From: an uncultured Blautia sp.
Lineage (GTDB): Bacteria > Bacillota > Clostridia > Lachnospirales > Lachnospiraceae
Assembly (NCBI GenBank): GCA_902476765.1
Contig: CABSEJ010000161.1
Location: 1-7,394 of the forward strand
Length of the DNA stretch: 7,394 nucleotides
Reading direction: 5' to 3'
The notes beneath the pieces are model-generated. The model did not search any database and was not told the origin of the DNA. It worked only from the letters and a program-made list of their open reading frames with translations. Of the stretch, positions 1 to 5,994 are shown in pieces; within the stretch, counting starts at the first letter, position 1; each line of letters begins with the position of its first letter. The position numbers and the translations under genes were made by a program.

Positions 1-531
1 ATCTGCCATGGAGCCTCTGGCCAGGTAAGCAATATCCAGGCCGGTAAAGGCATTCTCCACCCGGAAAGGCATGCCGCATTTTTCCGGGTCTTTTCCGTAA
101 GGTGTGGAAGTAGTAATCTGTCCCGGCAGAGAAGTAGGGGCGCACTGTCCTCCCGTCATTCCGTACAGACTGTTGTTGATTACAATAGTTACCACATTAT
201 CATTTCGGATAGCTGTATGCATGGTCTCTGCCATACCGATAGAGTAAGCGGCTCCATCACCGATATAGGCCATTACCGGATTATTTTTTCTCACTTTTTT
301 TATTCCCACTGCCGTGGCAATCGGTCTTCCATGAGCGGCCATTACTGTATCAAATCTCCAGGAATCAATATTTAAAGAACCACAGGCAACATCTACCACT
401 GCCAGCAGCTGCTCGCTAAGGTCCATTTCTTCCATAACTTCTGCAATCAGACGTACGGCAAGACCATGGCCGCAGCCCGGGCAAAAACCACTCTGGGTAA
501 AGGTTACTGTTTCAGGTGCTACTAATCTCAT
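1..531 (-). CDS. 2-oxoacid:ferredoxin oxidoreductase, TPP-binding beta subunit (VOR/KOR type), partial at its C-terminal end
   Basis: This is the thiamine-pyrophosphate subunit of a multi-subunit 2-oxoacid:ferredoxin oxidoreductase, which decarboxylates a 2-oxoacid to an acyl-CoA and passes electrons to ferredoxin in the cytoplasm. I translated it by hand: 177 codons are visible, and the reading frame is still open at base 1. Seen in order are CPGCGHG (about residues 18-24, the Cys-rich N-terminus of this subunit), AHGRPIATA, the TPP/Mg motif GDGAAYSIGMAE and its partner NNSLYGMTGGQ, then CAPTS. Stand-alone beta subunits of this family usually run about 250-280 residues, so roughly the last third is missing. 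The ATG at 531 follows the VorB stop by one base and has an AGGAGG ribosome site at 541-546, so the two are translationally linked. Substrate (branched-chain 2-oxoacid, 2-oxoglutarate or another) cannot be read from this subunit alone. Confidence 0.93.
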   Translation of the reverse strand, partial: MRLVAPETVTFTQSGFCPGCGHGLAVRLIAEVMEEMDLSEQLLAVVDVACGSLNIDSWRFDTVMAAHGRPIATAVGIKKVRKNNPVMAYIGDGAAYSIGMAETMHTAIRNDNVVTIVINNSLYGMTGGQCAPTSLPGQITTSTPYGKDPEKCGMPFRVENAFTGLDIAYLARGSMAD

Positions 532-532
532 A

Positions 533-1585
533 TCACACACCCTCCTTTTTCAACATTGCTTTTGCTTTGGCAATAATCCCATCTGTCTCAGGGATTTCAA
601 AAATAGAACCATAATGGTCCACCGGATATTTTCCTTCTGTAGCCAGTTTCACATCATCTACCATCTGGCCCAAGATGTTCATCTCCACAGTCAGAAAAGC
701 TTCTGCTTTTTTCGCTTTTTCAAATGCCTTTACCGGGAAAGGCCACAGGCTGATGGGGCGAATCAGGCCTAAGGCAAAGCCCTGCTCCCTGGCTGTCTCC
801 ACAGCCTCTCTGCATACTCTGGAGCTGATGCCATAGGCAACCAGGACTACCTGTGCGTCCTCTACCTGAATAGTTTCGTACCGCTGTTCCTCTGCTTCCA
901 TTTTTGCATATTTATCTCTCAGATAATTTTCATAATCCGGGTGGGTGTAGTAGACGTTTTGAATCTTTCTCTGCTCACATCCCTTTTTACAGCCTTTGAT
1001 GCTCCAGTCATACTTATCAATATCATGCTCTACAAAAGGAGGAATTTCCACAGCTTCAATCATCTGTCCGATAGCTGCATCTGAAGCAATCAATACAGGA
1101 TGGCGGTACTTCTCAGCCAGGTCAAAGGCCTCTGCCATAATATCCGCATTTTCCTGAACTGACGCAGGCGCCAATACTAAAGTGTGGTAATCTCCATGTC
1201 CGCCGCCTCTGGTCAGCTGCCAATAGTCTCCCTGTCCCTGTGCAATATCCCCTAGTCCGGTTCCGATTCTCATCACATCTACGATTACCGCCGGAAGGTC
1301 TGCTGCTACCAGATAGGAGATTCCTTCCTGCTTCAGGGAAAATCCCGGACCTGCGGAAGTAGTCAATGCTCTGGCTCCTGCCGCTGCGGCTCCCAGAACC
1401 ATGTTAACGCCTGCCAGCTCTGACTCTGCCTGAATAAATTCTCCTCCAACCTCATCCATTCTCCAGGATAAATACTCCAGGATTTCTGTCTGGGGGGTAA
1501 TTGGATAGCCGCTGTAAAAACGGCATCCGGCTGCCAGCGCCGCCTCCGCCAGTGCCTCATTTCCTTTCATCAATCTCTTGGCCAT
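533..1585 (-). CDS. vorB: 2-oxoacid:ferredoxin oxidoreductase alpha subunit (3-methyl-2-oxobutanoate dehydrogenase subunit VorB-like)
   Basis: This alpha subunit carries the pyrimidine-binding half of the TPP site and the following transketolase-C-like domain. The 350-residue length fits the VorB/KorA family. Visible landmarks are MKGNEA at the N-terminus, YPITPQTEI (about residues 27-35), the conserved acidic stretch QAESELAG, TTSAGPGFSL, GQGDYWQLTRGGGHGDYH in the middle, and a second domain from about residue 240 containing RPISLWPFP. The start chosen is ATG 1585, not ATG 1594. The GGGAGG site at 1595-1600 directly abuts the 1594 ATG but sits 9 nt from the 1585 ATG, which also gives the family's usual MAKxLMKGNEA beginning. 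It lies 15 nt after the ferredoxin gene and 1 nt before the beta subunit, so the three form one translational block. Assignment to branched-chain 2-oxoacids rests on family resemblance; 2-oxoglutarate or an aromatic 2-oxoacid remain possible. Confidence 0.92.
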   Translation of the reverse strand: MAKRLMKGNEALAEAALAAGCRFYSGYPITPQTEILEYLSWRMDEVGGEFIQAESELAGVNMVLGAAAAGARALTTSAGPGFSLKQEGISYLVAADLPAVIVDVMRIGTGLGDIAQGQGDYWQLTRGGGHGDYHTLVLAPASVQENADIMAEAFDLAEKYRHPVLIASDAAIGQMIEAVEIPPFVEHDIDKYDWSIKGCKKGCEQRKIQNVYYTHPDYENYLRDKYAKMEAEEQRYETIQVEDAQVVLVAYGISSRVCREAVETAREQGFALGLIRPISLWPFPVKAFEKAKKAEAFLTVEMNILGQMVDDVKLATEGKYPVDHYGSIFEIPETDGIIAKAKAMLKKEGV

Positions 1586-1594
1586 AATCCTCAT

Positions 1595-1600
1595 CCTCCC
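1595..1600 (-). promoter_or_regulatory. vorB: Ribosome binding site GGGAGG that decides the vorB start
   Basis: The site lies between the ferredoxin stop codon (1601-1603) and two in-frame ATGs. It has zero spacing to ATG 1594 but 9 nt to ATG 1585, so the downstream ATG is the plausible start and the protein is 350 rather than 353 residues. Confidence 0.65.
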
Positions 1601-1813
1601 TTAACGAATTTCATATACATAATCCGGACATACTCTGTAGCATGAACCGCATACAATACATTTGCTCTCATCCACCTGTACCCCATTGTAGCCTTTGGGA
1701 TTTACATAATCAGAAAATGAAATCGCATCCCTGGGGCAGGCATTGATACAATATCCGCAGGCTTTGCAGCGGTTTGGATTCACATACACTTTTTCTTTTT
1801 TTTCTTTTCCCAT
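1601..1813 (-). CDS. Ferredoxin-like delta subunit of the 2-oxoacid oxidoreductase, 2x[4Fe-4S]
   Basis: This 70-residue protein should carry electrons from the TPP/alpha-beta core of the adjacent oxidoreductase to free ferredoxin. Two classical cluster motifs are visible: C16-x2-C19-x2-C22-x3-C26-P and C52-x2-C55-x2-C58-x3-C62-P. All eight cysteine ligands are intact, so two [4Fe-4S] clusters are expected. The N-terminus is Lys-rich (MGKEKKEK). The gene order ferredoxin, alpha, beta matches the common delta-alpha-beta-gamma layout of KOR/VOR complexes. The start at ATG 1813 has AGAGG at 1823-1827, 9 nt upstream and just past the transporter stop codon, with a gap of 14 nt between genes. The length and the tight coupling to vorB make a dedicated subunit more likely than a free ferredoxin. 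Confidence 0.93.
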   Translation of the reverse strand: MGKEKKEKVYVNPNRCKACGYCINACPRDAISFSDYVNPKGYNGVQVDESKCIVCGSCYRVCPDYVYEIR

Positions 1814-1827
1814 ATTTCTTTTCCTCT

Positions 1828-3069
1828 CTATTCTCCTGCTTTTGCAGTTTTTTTACTGTTTCTGCTGACCAGGAATGCTATCACGGCCCCCAGCAAAGCA
1901 GTTGCCGCTAAAAATAGAAAAATCTGATTGTAACCGGCGTTGCCGTTTTTATCCAGCCAGCTTCCGAACATGGCGGAATAAAAGAAATCCGGCAGATAGC
2001 CTATAATAGAGGTCAGGCCAATAACCGTTCCCGTCATGGCCCTGGACACTCCTGCCTCACTGACAACAGAGAACACAACACCATACATCATCAGGCCTAC
2101 GGCTCCCGGAAGCAAGGAATACAAAACAGCCATGGAAGAACTGATTCCCTCAGGAAGAAGGAGAACGCCTCCGTAAAGAACTGCCAAAATAGTCAGAGCC
2201 AATGCCAGCCACTTGGAAGTGGACTTGAATACTTTGTCCGCAATCAGTCCTCCCACCGGAGCCAGGAGCATAAATACATAAGTTCTCAGCACGGTTACCA
2301 GTCCAGAGCTGGAAGCGGAAATTCCCATAACATCTGTCAGATACGGGGTAAAGTAGGAGGAGCTGGAATAAATTCCATAACCGCAGAGGATAATCAGAGA
2401 CACCATCCAGACTGTAGGTTTTTTCAGTAAAACGCCAACATCTTTGAAACGGAATTTAGATTCCTCTGAAGCGCTTCCCTGGGCCACATGCTTATCATCC
2501 AGCAAGAAGAAAAGGGCTACAGCCGCTATCACATTAAAGATACCGCCAACCAAACATGCCCGGAAGAATCCGCTTACAATATCTCCTGCCTGTCCGGAAA
2601 CGGTAAGGGCTACAGCCTGTATCAGGGCACCGGAAAGTCCGTTGCATGCATAGTAAAGACCGTACATAAATCCCTGCTCTTTTTCCGTTCCAATCATTCG
2701 CACTGCCTTCATCAAAGAAGACCAGAATACAAAGGCCGTGGAGAAGGATAAGCAGAACCAAATGCCAAGAGCTATGGTATAGTCAAAAGTAAATGCATAA
2801 ATAAATGTTAATACCGCTGTACTTAACAGAGATATAATTAGCGATTTTTTCGGCGAAAACTTATCCGCCAGTATTCCTCCCGGAATATACAAAATCATGT
2901 TTCCAATGGTATACATGGACAGCAAAAGTCCTGACTGTGTGTTATTGATGCCCATGGCTGCAATCTGTGCATCATAAAAAACGTATTTAATATAGGGCAA
3001 AAAATAAATGGAGCCGCCCGCCAATCCCAGGGCCACTACTGTAATATATTTTTTCAGCTTTCCATTCAT
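1828..3069 (-). CDS. Major facilitator superfamily (MFS) transporter
   Basis: This 413-residue polytopic inner-membrane protein has about 12 predicted hydrophobic segments in two halves, separated by a charged cytoplasmic loop at about residues 190-217 (DDKHVAQ to LLKKP). The MFS signature motif A is visible after the second segment as GGILADKFSPKK (about 64-75). A degenerate copy, GGLIADKVFKS, appears at the matching place in the second half (about 273-283). It has no signal peptide or fused domain. The start is ATG 3069 with AAAGGAG at 3080-3086, 10 nt upstream. It sits 138 nt after the amino-acid-dehydrogenase-family gene and 14 nt before the ferredoxin subunit, so by context it probably imports the amino acid or oxoacid that the neighbouring enzymes degrade, or exports a product. 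The sequence itself does not reveal the substrate or coupling ion. Confidence 0.88.
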   Translation of the reverse strand: MNGKLKKYITVVALGLAGGSIYFLPYIKYVFYDAQIAAMGINNTQSGLLLSMYTIGNMILYIPGGILADKFSPKKSLIISLLSTAVLTFIYAFTFDYTIALGIWFCLSFSTAFVFWSSLMKAVRMIGTEKEQGFMYGLYYACNGLSGALIQAVALTVSGQAGDIVSGFFRACLVGGIFNVIAAVALFFLLDDKHVAQGSASEESKFRFKDVGVLLKKPTVWMVSLIILCGYGIYSSSSYFTPYLTDVMGISASSSGLVTVLRTYVFMLLAPVGGLIADKVFKSTSKWLALALTILAVLYGGVLLLPEGISSSMAVLYSLLPGAVGLMMYGVVFSVVSEAGVSRAMTGTVIGLTSIIGYLPDFFYSAMFGSWLDKNGNAGYNQIFLFLAATALLGAVIAFLVSRNSKKTAKAGE

Positions 3070-3207
3070 AGGTTTTATTCTCCTTTCTTGCTGGTTTAGA
3101 CGGAAAGAAGCCGCCGCATAAACTCCAGCGACAGCCTCTTCCCTATCATGGCAGATATACGGTTTTTCCGTGTTTTTCTGTATGTTTCCTGTTATCTGTC
3201 AGAGATA

Positions 3208-4380
3208 TTACATATCCGGGGTATCGGACTTATCTGGTGTAAACAGTCTTCTGGCCACGTCTCTTGTGAATTCTCCTGTTTTCTTAGATTCTTCAAATAC
3301 AAGTTTTGTCTGTTTCCGAATCAGATTTACTGTATCATCTACGATAGCGGCGGCTGCATCCTGGTCATTCATATTTTCTATCTTTACAATACGGAAAATA
3401 ACTGCTTCGTAGATACGGATGCCTCCTAAATTGGAGATAAAGTCAACAGCTACATCCACGCCCTTTTTCCGAAGGATTTCATCTGCTTCCGGTGTAGTGG
3501 GAATGTTGGCTGCCTCTACCAAAAGGGAAGCTTTCACCAAATCTGCGTTCTTTTCATTGATAACGTCTTCCAGAGCCGCCGGAATCAAAATATCGCAGTC
3601 CATTTCAATCCATTTACTGTTAGGCAATACCTCATAATTTTCTTCAAAGGCTTCCCGGTTTAATTCGCCTTTTGGCAGTCTGGTTTCTACCAGCTTTGGA
3701 ATATTCAGACCGTCCTTGCAATAAACAAGTCCGTTTACATCTGCAATACCAACCACTTTGTAGCCCATTTTATATAAAGAATTAACACAGCTTGCGCCTA
3801 CACACCCGAATCCCTGAATCACTACAGAAGCTCCTCCGGCTCCGCCTTTCATTTTCCAGGCCTCGTCTGCTGCAGCGGCCACGCCGTAGCCGGTAATCAT
3901 ATCGTACATTTTAAACCCGTCATAGGTCAGCTCTTTTTCCGCTCTGTCATGATTTACAATACCCTGGTGAATATCCGGGTCTTCTTTCATAGCCTTTGTC
4001 TGCGGAATACCAATTCCAAGGTCGTCTAAAATGCGAAGTACATCCGAATAATCCACGCCCAAATCTCCTCCGATGGATACTCCTGCATTGATATAGGGAG
4101 CTGTAGCTGTTAAAAATCTCCTTAATACATCCAAGGCATCCGGAGCCTTGTAATCGTAAGCAATTCCAGCCTTACATCCGCCGGTAGTCAGAGATTCACA
4201 GGCTTTGTACTTATACCCCATGGTTGTGGCCAGGCGAATCACTTCCTCCTTAGTAACTGTAGGATGCATCCGGGTTCCACCTCCGCAATAATGATTCACG
4301 AAGTTGTAAGCGCACATCCAGCCCTTTGCATCTGTCTCCGTATCGTTCCATTCCACCACTACATAAGGTTTGTTTGCCAT
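3208..4380 (-). CDS. Glu/Leu/Phe/Val dehydrogenase family protein, probably an amino acid dehydrogenase for a non-glutamate substrate
   Basis: This family performs reversible NAD(P)-dependent oxidative deamination of an amino acid to a 2-oxoacid plus ammonia. Seen in this 390-residue protein: GGGTRMHP (33-40) in the substrate domain; a Lys-rich segment followed by TTGGCKAGI (65-73), the counterpart of the catalytic GGxKGGI; D106 in GGDLGVDYSD, aligning with the catalytic Asp; TGYGV (163-167); the Rossmann motif GFGCVG (190-195); IPAALED (266-272); and IPTTPEAD (293-300). Length lies between leucine dehydrogenases (about 364) and bacterial glutamate dehydrogenases (415-450). Two residues that hold the glutamate gamma-carboxylate in clostridial glutamate dehydrogenase appear here as G33 and Y324, which argues for a different amino acid. 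The start ATG 4380 has AAAGGAGG at 4390-4397, 9 nt upstream. It is the first gene after the candidate operators and precedes the transporter and oxidoreductase genes. Cofactor preference is uncertain. Confidence 0.88.
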   Translation of the reverse strand: MANKPYVVVEWNDTETDAKGWMCAYNFVNHYCGGGTRMHPTVTKEEVIRLATTMGYKYKACESLTTGGCKAGIAYDYKAPDALDVLRRFLTATAPYINAGVSIGGDLGVDYSDVLRILDDLGIGIPQTKAMKEDPDIHQGIVNHDRAEKELTYDGFKMYDMITGYGVAAAADEAWKMKGGAGGASVVIQGFGCVGASCVNSLYKMGYKVVGIADVNGLVYCKDGLNIPKLVETRLPKGELNREAFEENYEVLPNSKWIEMDCDILIPAALEDVINEKNADLVKASLLVEAANIPTTPEADEILRKKGVDVAVDFISNLGGIRIYEAVIFRIVKIENMNDQDAAAAIVDDTVNLIRKQTKLVFEESKKTGEFTRDVARRLFTPDKSDTPDM

Positions 4381-4402
4381 AATAAAAATCCTCCTTTTTA
4401 TC

Positions 4403-4429
4403 GTTCTTTATTATAGAACACTGTTCTTA
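4403..4429. promoter_or_regulatory. Candidate operator, repeat copy 1 (GTTCT/AGAAC half-sites)
   Basis: This 27-bp element has three half-sites in alternating orientation: GTTCT at 4403-4407, AGAAC at 4415-4419 and GTTCT at 4423-4427. The inner pair forms a perfect 13-bp palindrome, AGAACACTGTTCT (4415-4427). A second copy with only two differences lies 70 bp away. The element sits a few bases upstream of the dehydrogenase ribosome site, and its minus strand contains TATAAT (4410-4415), though without a recognisable -35 box. The IclR-type regulator encoded just upstream is the obvious candidate ligand; this is inferred from position and symmetry only. Confidence 0.65.
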
Positions 4430-4440
4430 ATATAATTTTT

Positions 4441-4472
4441 AAGAAATCCCGGGTTTTCACCGGGCCTTTCTT
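4441..4472. other. Hairpin-forming spacer between the two operator copies
   Basis: An inverted repeat pairs AAGAAA (4441-4446) with TTTCTT (4467-4472) and CCCGG (4448-4452) with CCGGG (4460-4464), leaving a 7-nt loop and small bulges. It exactly fills the space between the two 27-bp repeats. If the promoter at 4514-4542 is used, this would be a stem-loop in the untranslated leader of the dehydrogenase mRNA. It has no U-tail in the minus direction, so it does not look like a terminator for that transcript. Confidence 0.45.
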
Positions 4473-4499
4473 GTTCTTTATTACAGAACTCTGTTCTTA
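4473..4499. promoter_or_regulatory. Candidate operator, repeat copy 2 (GTTCT/AGAAC half-sites)
   Basis: This second copy of the 27-bp element differs from copy 1 at only two positions (4484 and 4490). Half-sites are GTTCT 4473-4477, AGAAC 4485-4489 and GTTCT 4493-4497. The inner palindrome AGAACTCTGTTCT (4485-4497) is again perfect. It lies immediately downstream of the predicted start point of the promoter at 4514-4542, a position suited to repression by occlusion or roadblock. Confidence 0.65.
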
Positions 4500-4513
4500 T
4501 TTTTGTTGAGCCT

Positions 4514-4542
4514 ATTTTACCACTAACTATCACATTTTTCAA
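4514..4542 (-). promoter_or_regulatory. Predicted sigma-70 type promoter for the dehydrogenase-transporter-oxidoreductase operon
   Basis: Reading the minus strand, TTGAAA (4537-4542) and TAAAAT (4514-4519) are separated by exactly 17 nt, giving an expected start near 4507 and a leader of about 127 nt before ATG 4380. The box match is good and the position between the regulator and the operon is logical. In an AT-rich spacer such matches also occur by chance. Confidence 0.5.
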
Positions 4543-4587
4543 TATTTTTCTCTGTTTTTTCTCATTTTTATGTATTTTACACATATA

Positions 4588-5346
4588 CTACAGTCTTTTT
4601 TCAATCTCACTCACATATTTTTTCAGCACATTTACAAACTCTGGAATTTTATCATCACTCATGCGGAGGGACGGAGTGCTGATACTCAGTGCAGCTTCCA
4701 CATGTCCTTCCTGGTTTACAATGGGAACCCCCACACATTTTATGCCATAGGTAACTTCCATATTATCAAATGCATAGCCTCTCTCTCTGGCCTGAAGAAT
4801 CTGTTTTTTTACCTCTTCCCGGTCTGTTATTGTATTATCTGTAAAAGACACCAGTTCTTGAGGAATCCGCTTTTCTATTTCTTCTTCCGGCATCCTGGAC
4901 AATATGGCTTTTCCTACACTGGTACAATACATTTTTGCATGCTCTCCCCGGATAGAAGGGGCCACAAAAAAGCTTTTCTCCGGGTAAACAGCCTCCAGAT
5001 ATATAACCTCATCTCTGGAAGGTACAGCCAAATACACCAGCTCATGAACCTCCTGGGAAATTTTCCTCATATAAGGCAGTACGATTTTCGATATATCGTA
5101 GCTGTCGCTGAAGGCTCTGGCCAGCCCTAAGACAGCGCTTCCCAAATAGAATTTCCCTGTCTCTTCTTCCTGTTCCAGATAATGCATGGCCTTAAATGTC
5201 ATCAAAATATTATGTACATTGCTCTTATACAATCCTAATTTTTCGCTGATTTCCGTAACTCCCAAGGTGCGTCTCTCTTCAGCAAAGCAATTCAATACCT
5301 CCAGCGCTTTCTGAAGGCTTTTTACTTTTACTTCTGGCTCTTTCAT
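4588..5346 (-). CDS. IclR-family transcriptional regulator
   Basis: This 252-residue cytoplasmic DNA-binding protein has the normal IclR length. The N-terminal winged helix-turn-helix is at about residues 8-70, with the recognition region around TEISEKLGLYKSNVHNIL. The C-terminal effector-binding domain (about 80-250) shows the usual landmarks YCTSVGKAIL, ARERGYAFDNMEV and TYGIKCVGVPI. IclR proteins typically sense a small carboxylic or aromatic metabolite and control an adjacent catabolic operon. Here the next gene downstream, on the same strand, is the dehydrogenase, separated by 207 nt that hold the repeated GTTCT/AGAAC palindromes. The frame can be extended upstream to a TTG at 5412, but ATG 5346 has GGAGAG at 5353-5358 with 6-nt spacing and gives the family's usual N-terminus, so it was chosen. 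The effector is unknown, but by context it could be the amino acid or 2-oxoacid degraded by the operon. Confidence 0.92.
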   Translation of the reverse strand: MKEPEVKVKSLQKALEVLNCFAEERRTLGVTEISEKLGLYKSNVHNILMTFKAMHYLEQEEETGKFYLGSAVLGLARAFSDSYDISKIVLPYMRKISQEVHELVYLAVPSRDEVIYLEAVYPEKSFFVAPSIRGEHAKMYCTSVGKAILSRMPEEEIEKRIPQELVSFTDNTITDREEVKKQILQARERGYAFDNMEVTYGIKCVGVPIVNQEGHVEAALSISTPSLRMSDDKIPEFVNVLKKYVSEIEKRL

Positions 5347-5352
5347 ATTAAT

Positions 5353-5358
5353 CTCTCC
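5353..5358 (-). promoter_or_regulatory. Ribosome binding site GGAGAG that decides the IclR-family regulator start
   Basis: GGAGAG stands 6 nt before ATG 5346. The longer frame to TTG 5412 adds 22 residues without any domain and would include the predicted promoter at 5384-5412, so the short form is preferred. Confidence 0.7.
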
Positions 5359-5383
5359 AATCCCTTCTTGATACTGTAAGGTA

Positions 5384-5412
5384 ATGATAACACTGCTGTC
5401 CTTTGCAGACAA
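5384..5412 (-). promoter_or_regulatory. Possible promoter of the IclR-family regulator
   Basis: On the minus strand TTGTCT (5407-5412) and TATCAT (5384-5389) are separated by 17 nt, with a predicted start near 5377 and a leader of about 30 nt to ATG 5346. The boxes are imperfect. No GTTCT/AGAAC element is present here, so autoregulation through the same operator is not indicated. Confidence 0.35.
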
Positions 5413-5520
5413 GTTGTTTAAGTCAAGAGATGATATTCCAACTCTTTTTCTTTAGATTACAAAAAGTATGACCTTTGGACACTTTAGAGTTATTCCGGAA
5501 GATACAGGCTGCAGTTACTT

Positions 5521-5994
5521 ATGGATTTTGTTGAAAAGAATACTAATTCTGATATAATTAACTCAATGAGTGAGAAAGAGGAAGCGGCATTGGATAAGAT
5601 ACGTTTTTTGGGAAAAATAAAAAAAGAGGCTATAGAAAAAGAATTTGGAAAAATTCATACCAACGAAATAATTATAACAAGCGAGAGAGAAGAGCATATA
5701 AAAATAAGACACCCGGAAGACTATGAATTATTCAAAAAATACGGAGTAGAAACTGTTCAGAAACCGGATATCATAATCAGAGATGGGAAGAATAAAGGGA
5801 CTGTTTTTATGATAAGAAAACTGACTGACACAAATTTAAATGTTGTTGTAAGGGTGGCTCTTGAAACAGATGAAAAAGGATTAAAAAATTCTGTGATGAC
5901 ATTTTATAGAATTAGAGAACGGAATTTAAGAAAAATGATTGAAAAGAATAGTATTTTGCTTGGCAAAGATAGTGTGCTTTACAAAAAGGAATAA
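5521..5994 (+). CDS. PBECR-like (BECR-fold nuclease) domain protein, orphan and AT-rich
   Basis: This protein of up to 157 residues is divergently placed to everything else in the window. From about residue 45 it resembles the phage barnase/EndoU/colicin/RelE-like (PBECR) nuclease domains: NEIIITSEREEHIKIRHP (H59, R63-H64-P65), a hydrophobic strand at about 105-114 (NLNVVVRVAL), and a terminal TFYRIRERNL (127-136) in which T127 and Y129 sit where the family keeps catalytic or structural residues. Recognition is from memory of the family pattern, not a search. GC is about 30% by hand count against 45-50% in neighbours, indicating separate ancestry. The start is uncertain: ATG 5521 lacks a clear ribosome site, and ATG 5566 or TTG 5590 (preceded by GAGGAAG) give shorter products that still hold the whole domain. 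No partner gene such as an antitoxin or phage head protein is visible. RNase or toxin activity is inference. Confidence 0.72.
   Translation: MDFVEKNTNSDIINSMSEKEEAALDKIRFLGKIKKEAIEKEFGKIHTNEIIITSEREEHIKIRHPEDYELFKKYGVETVQKPDIIIRDGKNKGTVFMIRKLTDTNLNVVVRVALETDEKGLKNSVMTFYRIRERNLRKMIEKNSILLGKDSVLYKKE
5531..5558 (+). promoter_or_regulatory. Promoter-like sequence inside the 5' end of the PBECR-like open frame
   Basis: TTGAAA (5531-5536) and a perfect TATAAT (5553-5558) are 16 nt apart, with an expected start near 5565. If real, the first 15 codons of the long frame are not translated, and the gene begins at ATG 5566 (then leaderless) or at TTG 5590. Confidence 0.4.
5578..5584 (+). promoter_or_regulatory. 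Possible ribosome binding site GAGGAAG for a TTG start at 5590
   Basis: This purine-rich site is 5 nt before in-frame TTG 5590 and is the only Shine-Dalgarno-like sequence near the beginning of this gene. Translation from there would give a 135-residue protein starting just before the domain (DKIRFLGKI). Confidence 0.3.

Noticed and set aside
3148..3429. Plus-strand frames opposite the dehydrogenase 3' end
   Set aside because: They are antisense to a well-supported gene, with no recognisable domain or ribosome site.
4403..4499. Paired repeats as insertion-sequence ends or a short CRISPR-like array
   Set aside because: There are only two copies, the enclosed 43 bp have no coding capacity, there is no target-site duplication, and the internal palindromes fit operator sites better.
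4543..4587. Terminator after the IclR-family gene
   Set aside because: The stretch is AT-rich with no stable GC stem followed by T on the minus strand, so read-through into the dehydrogenase operon is possible.
5347..5412. N-terminal extension of the IclR-family regulator to a TTG at 5412
   Set aside because: It lacks a clear ribosome site, adds residues with no domain, and overlaps the likely promoter. ATG 5346 has a well-placed GGAGAG.
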